Positions 34,232 through 44,607 of a stretch of DNA of 64,000 nt are shown here, in pieces. Under the pieces are notes generated by a model. That model did not search any database and was not told the DNA's origin. It saw only the letters and a list, made by a program, of their open reading frames with translations. The position numbers and the translations under genes are program-made. Within the stretch, counting starts at the first letter, position 1; the number at the start of each line of letters is the position of its first letter. Source of the DNA: Fasciola hepatica (lineage: Eukaryota; Platyhelminthes; Trematoda; Plagiorchiida; Fasciolidae); the NCBI GenBank assembly GCA_948099385.1, contig CANUEZ040000020.1:2884501-2948500 (forward strand). Reading direction: 5' to 3'.

Positions 34232-37200
34232 GATGCCTCCCACCTCAACAAACTCTATCCGAAACATCATACCTGTTCCATTAAAATTCCACTTACCCTG
34301 CCTTTCGTCCTTCTCCTCACAAGGCCTCCATCAAAACCATGGCTGCCCTTCCTCTACTGCTCCCCGCCCCCTTGCTGACCCCCTGGCATCCTTACAAACT
34401 CTCCCCCGATTCATACCTGTTTTGCCTCAAAGGTCCCACCTAGAGTCACCATACTCCCCTCCAGATCTATTAGCCCGCGTTACAATAACACTTCAGCATC
34501 CAGTGTTAATCTCTGCTGAAAACCATGAGTGTTCGGCCCAATGTACAATGTGCGGCGATAAAGATAGAGCTGTCCAAAAGGAAGTAGCAACTCACATCCT
34601 GTCTTCCTGCATGGGTGGCCCGCCCATTGATCACCGCCCTGCAACGCACACCCTTGCTACCAAATCCACTGACGCTTCAAAGCCTCCTACAGAAATGCTT
34701 ACCATAGCACTATTCAACTCCCGTTCCATCTTGAACAAGCTTTCCGCTATAAAAAGACTGTCCGTCGTCCACAACTTTGACATAATCCTGATTACTGAGA
34801 CTTGGCTCACCGAGAACATACCTTCTGACCAAATATCACTGATCGGTTATCAAACCTTCAGGACTCAACGAATCTACCGCCGCGGTGGAGGTTGCGTGGG
34901 GTATGTCAAGAGCAGCCTATCTGCCACCCTACTGGAAAATACCGTGCTCGCAAATGTTGAAGATTCTATATGGTTTACAATTTCTTTATCCCAGATGAAC
35001 ATAGTTGTCGGTTGTATATATCGACCCCCCAGAAATGACACTTCCACATTTAATCCCATCATTGATGCATTTAATTACATCGCTGACCTGCCATTTGGAG
35101 GTAAATTTATAGCAGGCGACTTCAATGCCCCGGGCGTAAACTGGTCCTCCTTTTCTGCCCCCTACAAGTATTTGCAATTTGCCTCATGTATTCGCCTGGG
35201 CCAGTGGGCCCAACATGTAAAACAACCTACCAGAAAGAATAACATCCTTGATCTGATATTTACCCTGGGTCTCACGAACGTCTCTGCCTCCGTACTAAAC
35301 GACTACACAGGCAGCGACCATAAAATCGTCAGTTGCAGATTTCAAGTCAAGCCACGTACTGTTAGCCTACCACGTAACGGTCCCTCCTTCCGTCACTTTA
35401 AATGGGACCATATTCCCTCCCAAATTCGCTCCAGAAACTGGGACGAGTTCTTCCTAACAGCAAATCCCCAGTTCGCCGCTGACCTCCTCTACTCAAATTT
35501 ACACTCATGCATCGAAAACATATCACGCCCCTACAATCCATCCAGACCAGCAGGTTACCATATAGCCAGGCTAAAGCAGAAATACGACGAGCTTCGACGG
35601 CAGTACCAACGAAATAGAGACTTTTCTACAGTCTTCAGACTGGAACGCCTCTATCGCGAAATCCACCGCAAGGCCCGTGACCTACAACTAAAGCAAGAAA
35701 CCAAAGCGTTACGCCACCCAAACAAAGCTCAAGAGCTAGCCCGGCTACACAGGGATCGTGCCCCACAATCAACTCGATGCATAAAACAGATCATCCATTT
35801 GAATAACCTCATAACCTCACCTCGAAAGATAGCTGACACGTTTAATACTTTCTTCACAACCACCGTGTCTCTCAGTCCATCGTGTACCCAGTTTGTCACC
35901 CCGTCTGTCACAAACTCCTCACTAAGTTCTATCACGGTTACCACTACGGATATAAATAGATACATTCACACCTTCAAACCGACCTACTACTCCGGTCCTG
36001 ACGGCCTACCGTCAGCAATATTCGCTCTAGGCGGCCCGGATATTCCCCTACTACTATTAAACCTATACAATTTATCTCTGCAAACCGGGACCTTCCCCAG
36101 CCAATGGAAGAAATCCATTATTATCCCCAGGCACAAGAAAGGCGCAGTGCATGACATTGCCAATTACCGCCCGATTAATCATACGCCAATGATCTCGAGG
36201 CTGTTAGAAAAAGTCGTAAAACACTACCTGACCGACTACCTTTCTGCACATAAGCTCATCAGCCAAAGACAGCACGGATTTCTCAAATCACGGTCGTGTT
36301 CAACCTGCCAATTTGACTTTCTAAATTTGGTAACAACAGCTGCCGACAAAGACAGAGCACTCGTCATCATCTATCTTGATATGACAAAAGCCTTCGACAG
36401 AGTGCCACATCTGCAGTTACTCAACAAGATCAGGGGATACGGTATTGAAAACCCCCTACTCAATTGGTTTAAATCCTATCTACAAGACCGTCACCAAGTT
36501 ACCTGCATCAACGGTCAGATATCAGACCCCCACCCAGTAAACAGCGGGGTTATCCAAGGTAGTGTTCTAGGACCACTGCTGTTCTTACTATATATAAACG
36601 ATATTTGCAATGTCATCACCTATGGCGAAATTTTCTTGTTCGCCGATGATATGAAGATAGTCTATGAATTCGAACGAGGAGACCTACCTGCAGCACTGAA
36701 TAACATCATGGTCGACGTACAGTCCTTATCCTCCTGGTGTGATCGCTGGAAAATGGAATTTTCAGTGAACAAAAGCAGTTATCTCTCGCTAAACTGCAAC
36801 ATCCCTTATGATACGCTTAAGATTGGCGGTGTCTCACTCCCATATTCCCCAACAATTAGAGGCCTTGGACTGCAATATTCTTACACTTTCAATTTCTCTG
36901 AACACACTTCCTACATAACTGCGCGGGCAAATAAGTCCCTTGGCTTGTTGCAGAGAAATTTTCTTCTCACGAACAGTAAGTTAGAGATATACAAAACTCA
37001 TATTCGCCCAACCCTAGAGTACTGTACACTTGTGTTCTCAAATATGCATAAACGTGACATTATCGACATTGAGAATGTACAGCGTCGATTTACCAAAAAA
37101 GTGTTTGGGCCTTCTACGACCCTGACCTACAGACAGCGGTGTACACTCCTGCGGCTTGATCCCCTATGGCTTAGGAGAATAAAACTCAACCTCGCATTTT

Positions 37201-37511
37201 TGTTTACTTTGCTCCACAAACAAGCTGTATCCTCCAGCCAAGTTCAGTTCAGTATAAACTCGACACATCAGCTGCGTAATAGGGAACACCGTATAACGAT
37301 CCCTACTTCTCGGAAATCCTTAAGGCAAAACTTCTTCCTCCTGAAATATGCAACTATGTGGAATAAACTCCCAGCTGATGTACGTTCCGTAGATTCCCTA
37401 ATTATGTTTAAGTCTAGACTACACGTAGCTCTGGACATCCAAAAACTGATAGCTCTTACGAATCCTTATATGTCTTTTGACAGAGCTTATGAAGAAAGCG
37501 TTGGATACTAA
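34218..37511 (+). CDS. LINE ORF2: endonuclease and reverse transcriptase
   Basis: The protein is 1,097 residues from ATG 34218. The frame is open further back to 33834, inside ORF1. A second ATG at 34233 lies just past the ORF1 stop. A Cys/His cluster (CSAQCTMCGDKD, then HILSSC) precedes EN. EN has NSRSILNKL, ITETWLTEN, GCIYRPPRND, GDFNAPGVNW and TGSDHKIVSC, with all catalytic residues in place. RT has NYRPINHTPMISRLLEK, HGFLKSRSC, YLDMTKAFDRVPH (motif A, 36372), VIQGSVLGPLLFLLYIND (motif B) and FLFADDMKIVYEF (motif C, 36634). The thumb and C-terminus follow (DPLWLRRIKLNL, MWNKLPADVRSV). The protein nicks target DNA and copies LINE RNA onto it. Nothing in it looks broken. Confidence 0.95.
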   Translation: MEPCEMPPTSTNSIRNIIPVPLKFHLPCLSSFSSQGLHQNHGCPSSTAPRPLADPLASLQTLPRFIPVLPQRSHLESPYSPPDLLARVTITLQHPVLISAENHECSAQCTMCGDKDRAVQKEVATHILSSCMGGPPIDHRPATHTLATKSTDASKPPTEMLTIALFNSRSILNKLSAIKRLSVVHNFDIILITETWLTENIPSDQISLIGYQTFRTQRIYRRGGGCVGYVKSSLSATLLENTVLANVEDSIWFTISLSQMNIVVGCIYRPPRNDTSTFNPIIDAFNYIADLPFGGKFIAGDFNAPGVNWSSFSAPYKYLQFASCIRLGQWAQHVKQPTRKNNILDLIFTLGLTNVSASVLNDYTGSDHKIVSCRFQVKPRTVSLPRNGPSFRHFKWDHIPSQIRSRNWDEFFLTANPQFAADLLYSNLHSCIENISRPYNPSRPAGYHIARLKQKYDELRRQYQRNRDFSTVFRLERLYREIHRKARDLQLKQETKALRHPNKAQELARLHRDRAPQSTRCIKQIIHLNNLITSPRKIADTFNTFFTTTVSLSPSCTQFVTPSVTNSSLSSITVTTTDINRYIHTFKPTYYSGPDGLPSAIFALGGPDIPLLLLNLYNLSLQTGTFPSQWKKSIIIPRHKKGAVHDIANYRPINHTPMISRLLEKVVKHYLTDYLSAHKLISQRQHGFLKSRSCSTCQFDFLNLVTTAADKDRALVIIYLDMTKAFDRVPHLQLLNKIRGYGIENPLLNWFKSYLQDRHQVTCINGQISDPHPVNSGVIQGSVLGPLLFLLYINDICNVITYGEIFLFADDMKIVYEFERGDLPAALNNIMVDVQSLSSWCDRWKMEFSVNKSSYLSLNCNIPYDTLKIGGVSLPYSPTIRGLGLQYSYTFNFSEHTSYITARANKSLGLLQRNFLLTNSKLEIYKTHIRPTLEYCTLVFSNMHKRDIIDIENVQRRFTKKVFGPSTTLTYRQRCTLLRLDPLWLRRIKLNLAFLFTLLHKQAVSSSQVQFSINSTHQLRNREHRITIPTSRKSLRQNFFLLKYATMWNKLPADVRSVDSLIMFKSRLHVALDIQKLIALTNPYMSFDRAYEESVGY

Positions 37512-39846
37512 CCCGAACCCTTGATAATCTAGGATGTGCCACACCATACGACGTAATTGCCATCACCTAAGCGTAAACCTACCAGTTTACAATGCCTAAA
37601 CATAATAACTCTCACGACTGAGGCCAGTGCTTCAGAAGTCGTATTTGAATTTATGAAATACCACTGGAAGCAAGAAAGATAGTCTTTGAACATTTCCTGT
37701 GCTGATTATTATTAGGTTTTTGCCTTTGTCTCTTACCCAAGACGCAGCACCTGTCACACTCCTCAACCTCCACCCAGTAGTCACCATAAGACATTCACAG
37801 CTCAAATTCTGTCCCTATCACAGAACTCTAGCATCCTCCACGATATGCCTATACAACACTTGACACTTAGCCATCAAAACTACTAACCATCTGTGGGTCG
37901 TACCGACGAATCACGTTGTCAGTGCTGCAAGTTGTACCCCATCTTTGTGCAGACTGGCGTTTCGTTGAACATAAACCCCATCGAATAATCACAGGCTGTG
38001 GTTGACCCTACCTCCCCCTGCATTTTTTGTCCCATGTAAACGGCCTGGGTGTTCTGACTTCACGGATAAGGCGAGTGTTAGCGCGGCACTTCTGCAAACT
38101 TTCCCGGCCGTGATGGTCTCCCTGCACAGAGTTGACCACCAATAAGACATAAACACCAAAAAGTCAGAGATTGGCACAAAAAAGTGAGAAAAAAATATAC
38201 CCCTGTTTTGTCTTCCAGGCACACCAGCCCTGTCACATGTGACCCATGTCTCTGGGTTGTAGTGTCGCTACGGATTGACTGGTGTGGTTGACCTATTCCC
38301 AACGCGGCTTGTTACATGCGGTCCATGTTTCGGCCGGGGCGTGGGAGCTGTGGTCGCCCACCAAAAGCAGCTCCGCCTTCTCTGACAGCCAGATACCTGA
38401 CTGTGATAAAACCATTAAAAAAAAGAATAATAAGAACGTCTAAAAAGTGTGGATCATTCTTGGAGAGCCACGTGCTGGATGCCAGTAGTTGTGTATCGTG
38501 CTACCTCCCTACCTGAAGCTGGCCCTTGTGCCGCCTATCATGAGCACCAAATGTAGACCGTTAGAGTTTGCTTCCCTGACGAAAATTCGGACCCACCTCT
38601 CACGGTTCCCCAAACCAGTCCTCACATCGGTGTAGTCCTGCTTTGCAGCACGATAACAGCGAAAAAGATACCACAGTAACCATGCAATCATATCCGCATC
38701 AGATTTCCTTGCTCACATTGGAGCTAAATCTCAGTACAATTGCACTATCGAGGAAGAGCATAGATGAAAACACGTCAATGTCCCAAGACAAGTGACCAAT
38801 TACCTCTAATGTATCACTACTGTCACCCCAATAGTTCCTTCTACTTTGACTCCTCAGTATAGAATAACCACTATACTGAAAAAGACAGTAACAGCATAGA
38901 GCCACGCAAACAGTACGTTAGTCCTACTCGCTCAGTCTGTCACTTCAAACCTATCCTGTCGCCTCGTTGCCTAACCACGTTCTGCGTAAGCAAACGGTAT
39001 CGAGGGTTATCATTACTAACCACTCTTAACCGTGAAGCCCTAGGTATTTTATTAGTATCACAGCGATGCCATGCTCACGGGCAAATCACAAATCCTTTTA
39101 AAACGCATACAGATACCAAGCCGGCGTACGCAACTTCGTCGGCCTGCAGCAGTATAGCTCAAATCCACTGCGAGTCTATTTTACCCATGCCATACTCACA
39201 TAGACCTAACCAATCCATTGTTTATTGTCTTCATATATTATCATAACCCACAGCTGGAACCACGTCCAGACTGAAATCTCCCTTTATTTCAGGTTCGTTG
39301 TCTCTCACCATCTCAGCCGCCAAATTGGCTAACCAAGGATGCCGCTCTGACTCGCACGGATAGAGACTCAAGTGGAACCTACCATAGCAACTGAGACTGA
39401 AATCAAACCACACAACAGGAGATACCCCTAATTGCTTATCAGATCGTTCAGCGTTTTCTAACGCAACGAACACGAATCCGAGTTCACGCGCATGCCGATA
39501 ATATACAGCCACACTCGGCTGATCGACCGATACATACCGTGCCCTGCCAGAAGAAACTTACGCATTCAAAGCCGTACATTGCCAGAAATGACGCTAAATA
39601 ACACTGAAGGCAAATGCATCAACACATACATATATTTGTCAGTGAAACAGCATAATAACGCTGAAGTCCATGCGAAGATTTTCCCACTTTATTATCCGTT
39701 ACCACAGGTTATCCTTCCCTCGAACCGTAGCCGGCTGGAAATTGACTCTCCACTTCTCGAGATCCTTCCAGTTGCGCCTTCTTATTTCTAAATAGTACAT
39801 GTTATTGGCCATGAATCTAAACTTACCTTTTTATGGACTGCTGTTT
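37331..39846 (+). repeat. Left arm of a 2.5-kb inverted repeat
   Basis: The arm starts inside the last 180 bases of LINE ORF2, takes in its stop and 2.3 kb downstream, and ends at CTGTTT. The reverse complement of 40367-42892 matches throughout at about 95%. The matching stretches include GCGGTCCATGTTTCGGCCGG, the 38500-38700 block and the 39231-39512 frame. The downstream part carries no recognised coding domain. It may be a long 3' untranslated region of the LINE or flanking DNA that was duplicated with it. Confidence 0.88.
39231..39512 (-). CDS. Short ORF shared by both palindrome arms (left copy), function unknown
   Basis: The frame has 93 codons from an alternative start. It includes ALENAERSDKQLGVSPVVWF and HPWLANLAAEM and ends VPAVGYDNI. 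The right arm carries the matching 80-codon frame. About ten residues differ, and most base changes alter the amino acid, so there is no sign of protein constraint. No known family is recognised. It may be a chance frame or the end of an exon carried along with the duplication. Confidence 0.2.
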   Translation of the reverse strand: MAVYYRHARELGFVFVALENAERSDKQLGVSPVVWFDFSLSCYGRFHLSLYPCESERHPWLANLAAEMVRDNEPEIKGDFSLDVVPAVGYDNI

Positions 39847-39867
39847 CTCCCACACCCACCAGTTCAT

Positions 39868-40366
39868 TTTCACGAAATTGGCCTCATGTCCCCTTGATTC
39901 TAAGCTCATTCCGTCTCTCAAACTCCGGTAAATCCGTCATTCAGGGTCTTCATGGATCGCTATCCTCTTCGCAGGCGTCGATTTTCCCCCCTCTTCTTCT
40001 TGTTAAAAATTTACTCCATCTGCAGAACCTTAGTTGGCCTCCGGTTTCCTTGGCCTGCATCATTCTTGTTCATAATGCCTCCTTAGCACTGCGTAACGAT
40101 TTCTTCGACATCTCCACCGCGCACCACTGCGTAGCCCGGATTCGAAACTGGTTCAAAACTGCCGCGCAAACCATTATCAGAATGATCCTTTCAAACTGTT
40201 GCTGTCTATGTTTTTCCATTTCTGATACTCTCGACTTTCATACTTAGAATTTTGTGAATATTTCACCATATTGAGTAACATGTTACACCATGATCATGCG
40301 TTAGCGCGTGCCTCTCGACCATGGCCGAGAAATATACCAATATTATATTATATTATATTATATTAT
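39868..40366 (+). repeat. Segment A (right copy), the spacer of the palindrome
   Basis: The segment lies between the two arms and is the inverted partner of 32085-32600. It runs from CAGTTCATTTTCACGAAATTGG through a GGATTCGAAACTGG stretch to motif M and a tail of about five TATTA units (40341-40366). It has no conserved frame. On the minus strand GTTTCGAATCCGG resembles a Pol III B box, but no convincing A box was found. Confidence 0.8.
40288..40340 (+). repeat. Motif M (best copy) before a TATTA tail
   Basis: ATGATCATGCG is followed by TTAGCGCGTGCC and by a hairpin core, TCTCGACC then ATGGCCGAGAA (40313-40331). An AT tail comes right after. The position at the end of segment A suggests a 3'-end recognition structure. 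That role is inference. Confidence 0.55.
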
Positions 40367-42892
40367 AAACAGCAGTCCATAAAAAGGTGAGTTTTGATTT
40401 AGGGCTAGTAACATGTACTAATCAGAAATAAGAAGGCGCAACTGGAGGGTCCTCGAGAAGTGGAGAGTCAATTTCCAGCCGGCTACGGTTCGGAGGAAAG
40501 ATAACCTATGGTAACGGATAATAAGGTGGGAAAATCTCCGCATGGACTTCAGAGTTATTATGCTGCTACACTGACAAATATATATGTATGTGTTGACAAA
40601 TTTGCCTTCAGTGTTATTCTGGTAACGTACTACATCGAATGCGTAAGTTTCGTCTGGCAGGGCAAAGTATGTGTCGGTCAATCAGCCGAGTGTGGCTGTA
40701 TATTAGCGGCATGCGCGTGAACTGGAATTCGTGTTGGTTGCGTTAGAAAACGCTGAACGATCTGATAAGCAATTAGGGGTATCTCCTGTTGTGTGGTTTG
40801 ATTTCGGTCCCAGGTGCTATGGTAGGTTCCACTTGAGTCTCTGTCCGTACGAGTCAAAGTGGCATCCTTGGTTAGCCAATTTGGCGGCTGAGATAGTGGG
40901 AGACAACGAACCTGAAATAAAGGGGGATTGCAGTCTGGACGTGGTTCCAGCTGTGGGTTATGATAATATATGAAGACAATAAATAATGGACTGGTTAGGT
41001 CTATGTGAGTATGGCATGGGTAAAATAGGCTCGCAATGGATTTGAGCTATACTGCTGCAGGCCGACGAAGTTGCGTACACTGGCTTGGTAACTGTGTATG
41101 CATTTCAGAGGCTTTATGATTTGCCCGTGAGCACGGCATCGCTGGGATACTAATAAAAGACCTAGGGCTTCACCGTTAAGAATGGTTAGTAATGATTACC
41201 CTCAATACCGTTTGCTTACGCAGAACGCAGTTTGGCAACGAGGCGATAAGATAAGTTTGAAATAACAGACAGAGCAAGTAGGACTAACATACTGTTTGCG
41301 TGGAGCTACGCTGTTACTGTCTTTTTGGTATGGTGGTTATTCTATACTGAGTAGTTTCTGAGGCGTCTGGAAGTAGAAGGAAATATTGGGGTGACAGTGG
41401 TGACACATTAGAGGTATTTGGTCACTTGCCTTGGAACATTGACGTGTTTTCATCTATGCTCTTCCTCGATAGTGCTATCGTACTGAGATTAAGCTCCGAT
41501 GTGAGCAAGGAAGTCTGATGTGGATACGATTGCTTGGTTATCGCGGTATCTTTTTCGTCGTTATCGTATTGCAAAGCAGGACAACACCGATGTGAGGACT
41601 GGTTTGGGAAACCGTGAGAGGTGGGAATGAGATGGGTCCGAATTTTCGTCAGGGAAGCAAACTCTAACGGTCTACATTCGGTGCTCATGGTAGGCGGCAA
41701 AGGGGCCAACTTCAGGGAGGGAGGTAGCACGGCACATCCACTGGCATCCAGTACGTGGCGCTCCAAGAATGATCCACAATTTTTTAGACGTTTTTATTAT
41801 TATTTTCTTATGGTTTTTTCACAGTCAGGTTACCTGGCTGTCAGAGAAGGCGGAGCTGCTTTTGGTGGGCGACCACAGCTCCCACGCCCCGGCCGAAACA
41901 TGGACCGCATGTAACAGGCCGCTTTGGGAATAGGTCAACCACACCAGTCAATCCGTAGCAACACTACAATCCGGGGACATGGGTCATATGTGACAAGGCT
42001 GGTGTGCCTGGGAGACAAAACAGTGGGGTATTTTTCTCACTTTTTTGTGCCAATCTCTCTCTTTGGTGTTCATGTCTTATTGGTGGTCAACTCTGTGCAG
42101 GGAGACCATCACGGCCAGGAATGTTTGCAGAAGTGCCGCTCTAACACTCGCCTTATCCGTGAAGTCAGAACAACCAGGCCGTTTACATGGGACAAAAAAT
42201 GCAGGGGGAGGTAGAGTCAGCCACGGCCTACGATTATTCGGTGGGGTTTATGTTCAACGAAACGCCAGTCTGCACAAAGATGGGGTACAACTTGCAGCAC
42301 TAACAACGTGATTCGTCGGTACGACCCACAGATGGTTAGTAGTTTTTCTGGCTAAGTATCGAATGTTGTATAGGCCAGTCGTGGAGGATGCTGGAGTTCT
42401 GTGATAGGGACAGAATTTGAGCTGTGAATGTCTTATGGTGACTACTGGATGGAGGTTGAGGACTGTGACAGATGCTGCGTCTTGGGTTAGAGACAGAGGC
42501 AAACACCTAATAAAAATCAGCACAGGAAATGTTCAAAGACTATCTTTCATGCTTTCAGTGGTATTTCATATAATCAAATACGACTTCTGAAGCACTGGCC
42601 TCAGTCATGAGAGTTATTATGTTTAGGCATTGTAAACTAATGGGTTTACGCTCAGGTGATGGCAACTGCTGCGTATGGTGTGGCACATCCTAGATTATCA
42701 AGGGTTCGGGTAAGTATCCAACGTTTTCCTCATAAGCTCTGTCAAAAGACATACAAGGATTCGTAAGAACGATCAGTTTTTGGATGTCCAGAGCCACGTG
42801 TAGTCTAGACTTAAACATAATTAGGGAATCTACGGAACGTACATCAGCTGGGAGTTTATTCCACATAGTTGCATATTTCAGGAGGAAGAAGT
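40367..42892 (-). repeat. Right arm of the 2.5-kb inverted repeat
   Basis: This is the mirror partner of 37331-39846, starting at AAACAGCAGTCCAT. The identity stops abruptly at 42892, within the codons before NFFLLKYATMWN of LINE ORF2. Beyond it the sequence is no longer that of the left copy. The two arms are nearly equal in length, with small indels and scattered substitutions. Confidence 0.88.
40731..40973 (+). CDS. Short ORF shared by both palindrome arms (right copy), function unknown
   Basis: This is the counterpart of the left-arm frame, beginning at LVALENAERSDKQLG and ending at the same VPAVGYDNI stop. The upstream codons are out of frame after a TAG where the left copy has TAT. It shows no recognised domain. 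Changes between the copies look neutral. Confidence 0.2.
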   Translation: MLVALENAERSDKQLGVSPVVWFDFGPRCYGRFHLSLCPYESKWHPWLANLAAEIVGDNEPEIKGDCSLDVVPAVGYDNI

Positions 42893-42980
42893 TGATGGTA
42901 ACTAAATTGGGATTGTTTTGCTGTCCTAGATCGTGTGAATGAACCACTGAGTTCCGCAATTGCTGCAGCGATGGGGCCAA
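42690..42980 (-). pseudogene. 3' end of a family I LINE ORF2, chimeric
   Basis: The minus strand reads LQQLRNSVVHSHDLGQ, then NFFLLKYATMWNKLPADV, and ends RAYEENVGYLPEPLII. The C-terminal 70 residues are almost identical to the intact ORF2 end. The first ~25 residues align only by pattern (THQLRNRE in the intact copy). The switch is at 42893, where the inverted repeat stops, yet the frame stays open. It is 5'-truncated at about 42980 and cannot encode an enzyme. Confidence 0.75.
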
Positions 42981-43031
42981 CCCTATTCGGGCCTAATTGA
43001 GCCTAGGTTGCTCAAAGCGGTTATTCGATTT

Positions 43032-43450
43032 ATTAGTACCCCATACCTACCTCAAAGGCCTGAGCCCTTGAAATATTGGGGTTTGTACATCCTAGTCAGC
43101 GTGTCCACCGTTAGGGCTATGCTTATTTCCTGTTTGAAAGCCACCGATGTCGGTGATAATGCCCGAATTCGTTGTGGTAGCTTATTCCACAATGAAGCGT
43201 ACTTGTTACTGAAGAAGTATGACCGAAGAGCAAGCTTCGACAAAGAGACAGACACCAAGAACTTATTGTTACGTAAGGTATAAGTAGAAAGGGTTCTCAC
43301 CTGCGGTGCTGGACTGCTTGATCTATTCTTCAAGATATTGTGAAAGAATAGAAGGTTATTTCTTATGCGGCGTAGCCACAAGGGATCGATTTTCAGCCGC
43401 TCACAACTTTTCAGCCGTATGAAAGGGACTCAGGTCCAGTGGTCAGCACA
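43032..43450 (-). pseudogene. 3' end of another LINE ORF2 (family I-like)
   Basis: The minus frame reads KSCERLKIDPLWLRRIRNNL, then SKLALRSYFFSNKYASLWNK and LPQRIRALSPTSVAFKQE. It is homologous to the thumb and C-terminus of the intact ORF2 (DPLWLRRIKLNL, KYATMWNKLPADVRSV) at clearly lower identity than the neighbouring fragment. It is open for over 100 codons and truncated upstream near 43450. It is a separate old insertion in the same orientation. Confidence 0.8.
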
Positions 43451-43969
43451 GCTCTACTGGGTGATAAACATCGTACTGGTGGAACGTGAAAAAGCACCAC
43501 ATGAAAAATAATGCTTTAAGCTCGGGGGGCTATGGACTCCTTCTCTAGTGGATGCGGCTGCGAAACTGAATTAAAGGATCACTCACGGCAGCCTGAAACA
43601 GTAGAGGGATCATACCAGAGGGAACCTAGAGAAACTTCTCGATGCTTTTGCAAAGTTAGTGAGGATGAAACAAAATGGCTTGCAGCCATGGTGGAAGCCC
43701 AGGGAGCGAAAAGCACAGACTAAAAACACAAGACCTGGTGCGGGTTTGTGAAAACGGGGGGCCATGAAAAACTGCTGGAATATATGGCGGCTCGTGGAGA
43801 GGCTTTAGGAACCCAACTGGAGTGCAGACGCCAGTACGAAGTGGGGCTAGCTCCAGGGGTGATAACCGACCCAAAAGCAAATTTGAATAATGATAGATGA
43901 GTAAAGATAGTTTGCTTCGAAGAAGCCTGAAGCTTGCCTTACGCGTGGTCAAGATTTTACAAACGACAA
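43451..43969. other. No gene seen
   Basis: About 520 bases lie between the LINE end and a family A copy, with unrelated short frames on both strands and no motif recognised. Confidence 0.4.
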
Positions 43970-44564
43970 AGCTGACAGGCAAAATTCATGAAAAATTTGG
44001 ATATACGCAACAAAAAATTGGGTAGGAAGAAGTGGAAGGCGAATGAAAGGGAGATGAATGAGTGCACACCAAGGAGTAATGTGGGGAGTTTAAGTGAACC
44101 CGGAGGCGGGTTCAAATATGGAGCCGGTGAATTTGAAGGCCAAGGCCAAATGAAGAGGCTGGCTGAGTCGAGTTAAGGGGAACAGAAAGTGCGAGTTTTA
44201 CATGAGGAGGACTGTAAATCGGCATGAAAAACCATTGTTACGAGAAACGGTGAAGAAAAAAGGAAGAAAGAAGAGAAGACAGGAAGAACAAAAAATTGAG
44301 TTTTGTGGCTGGGGACTTGGTAACCACGGACAATGAGTTGTTGCAATAAACGGACGGTGTCAATTTGAAAACAGAGATCTGGCATTGCAAGACGTGAAGT
44401 GTGCGTCAGGTGGCATCATTGTCGCGGAGGGATCGTGACACGTCAGGTGTGAGGCACGGATATGGACAAAAAGGACGGATATCACAAGGGGAGGTGGCAT
44501 GATGGCAAGAGAACTGGCCAGCAAAGAACTGGAGGAGGCAGAGAAAATACGTGGATAAGTAAAT

Positions 44565-44607
<43 letters not shown>

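Larger units (their letters stand above)
32601..37900 (+). mobile_element. Full-length, apparently intact family I LINE (CR1/Jockey-type)
   Basis: Two long, uninterrupted ORFs overlap by 14 bases, with EN and RT domains complete. The 5' end abuts segment A. The 3' untranslated limit is uncertain because the downstream sequence is part of the large inverted repeat. No poly-A or target duplication was recognised. It is the reference copy for at least four decayed relatives in the window: 21330-25850, 47245-53940, 1-485 and the ORF2 ends at 42690-43450. Confidence 0.9.
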
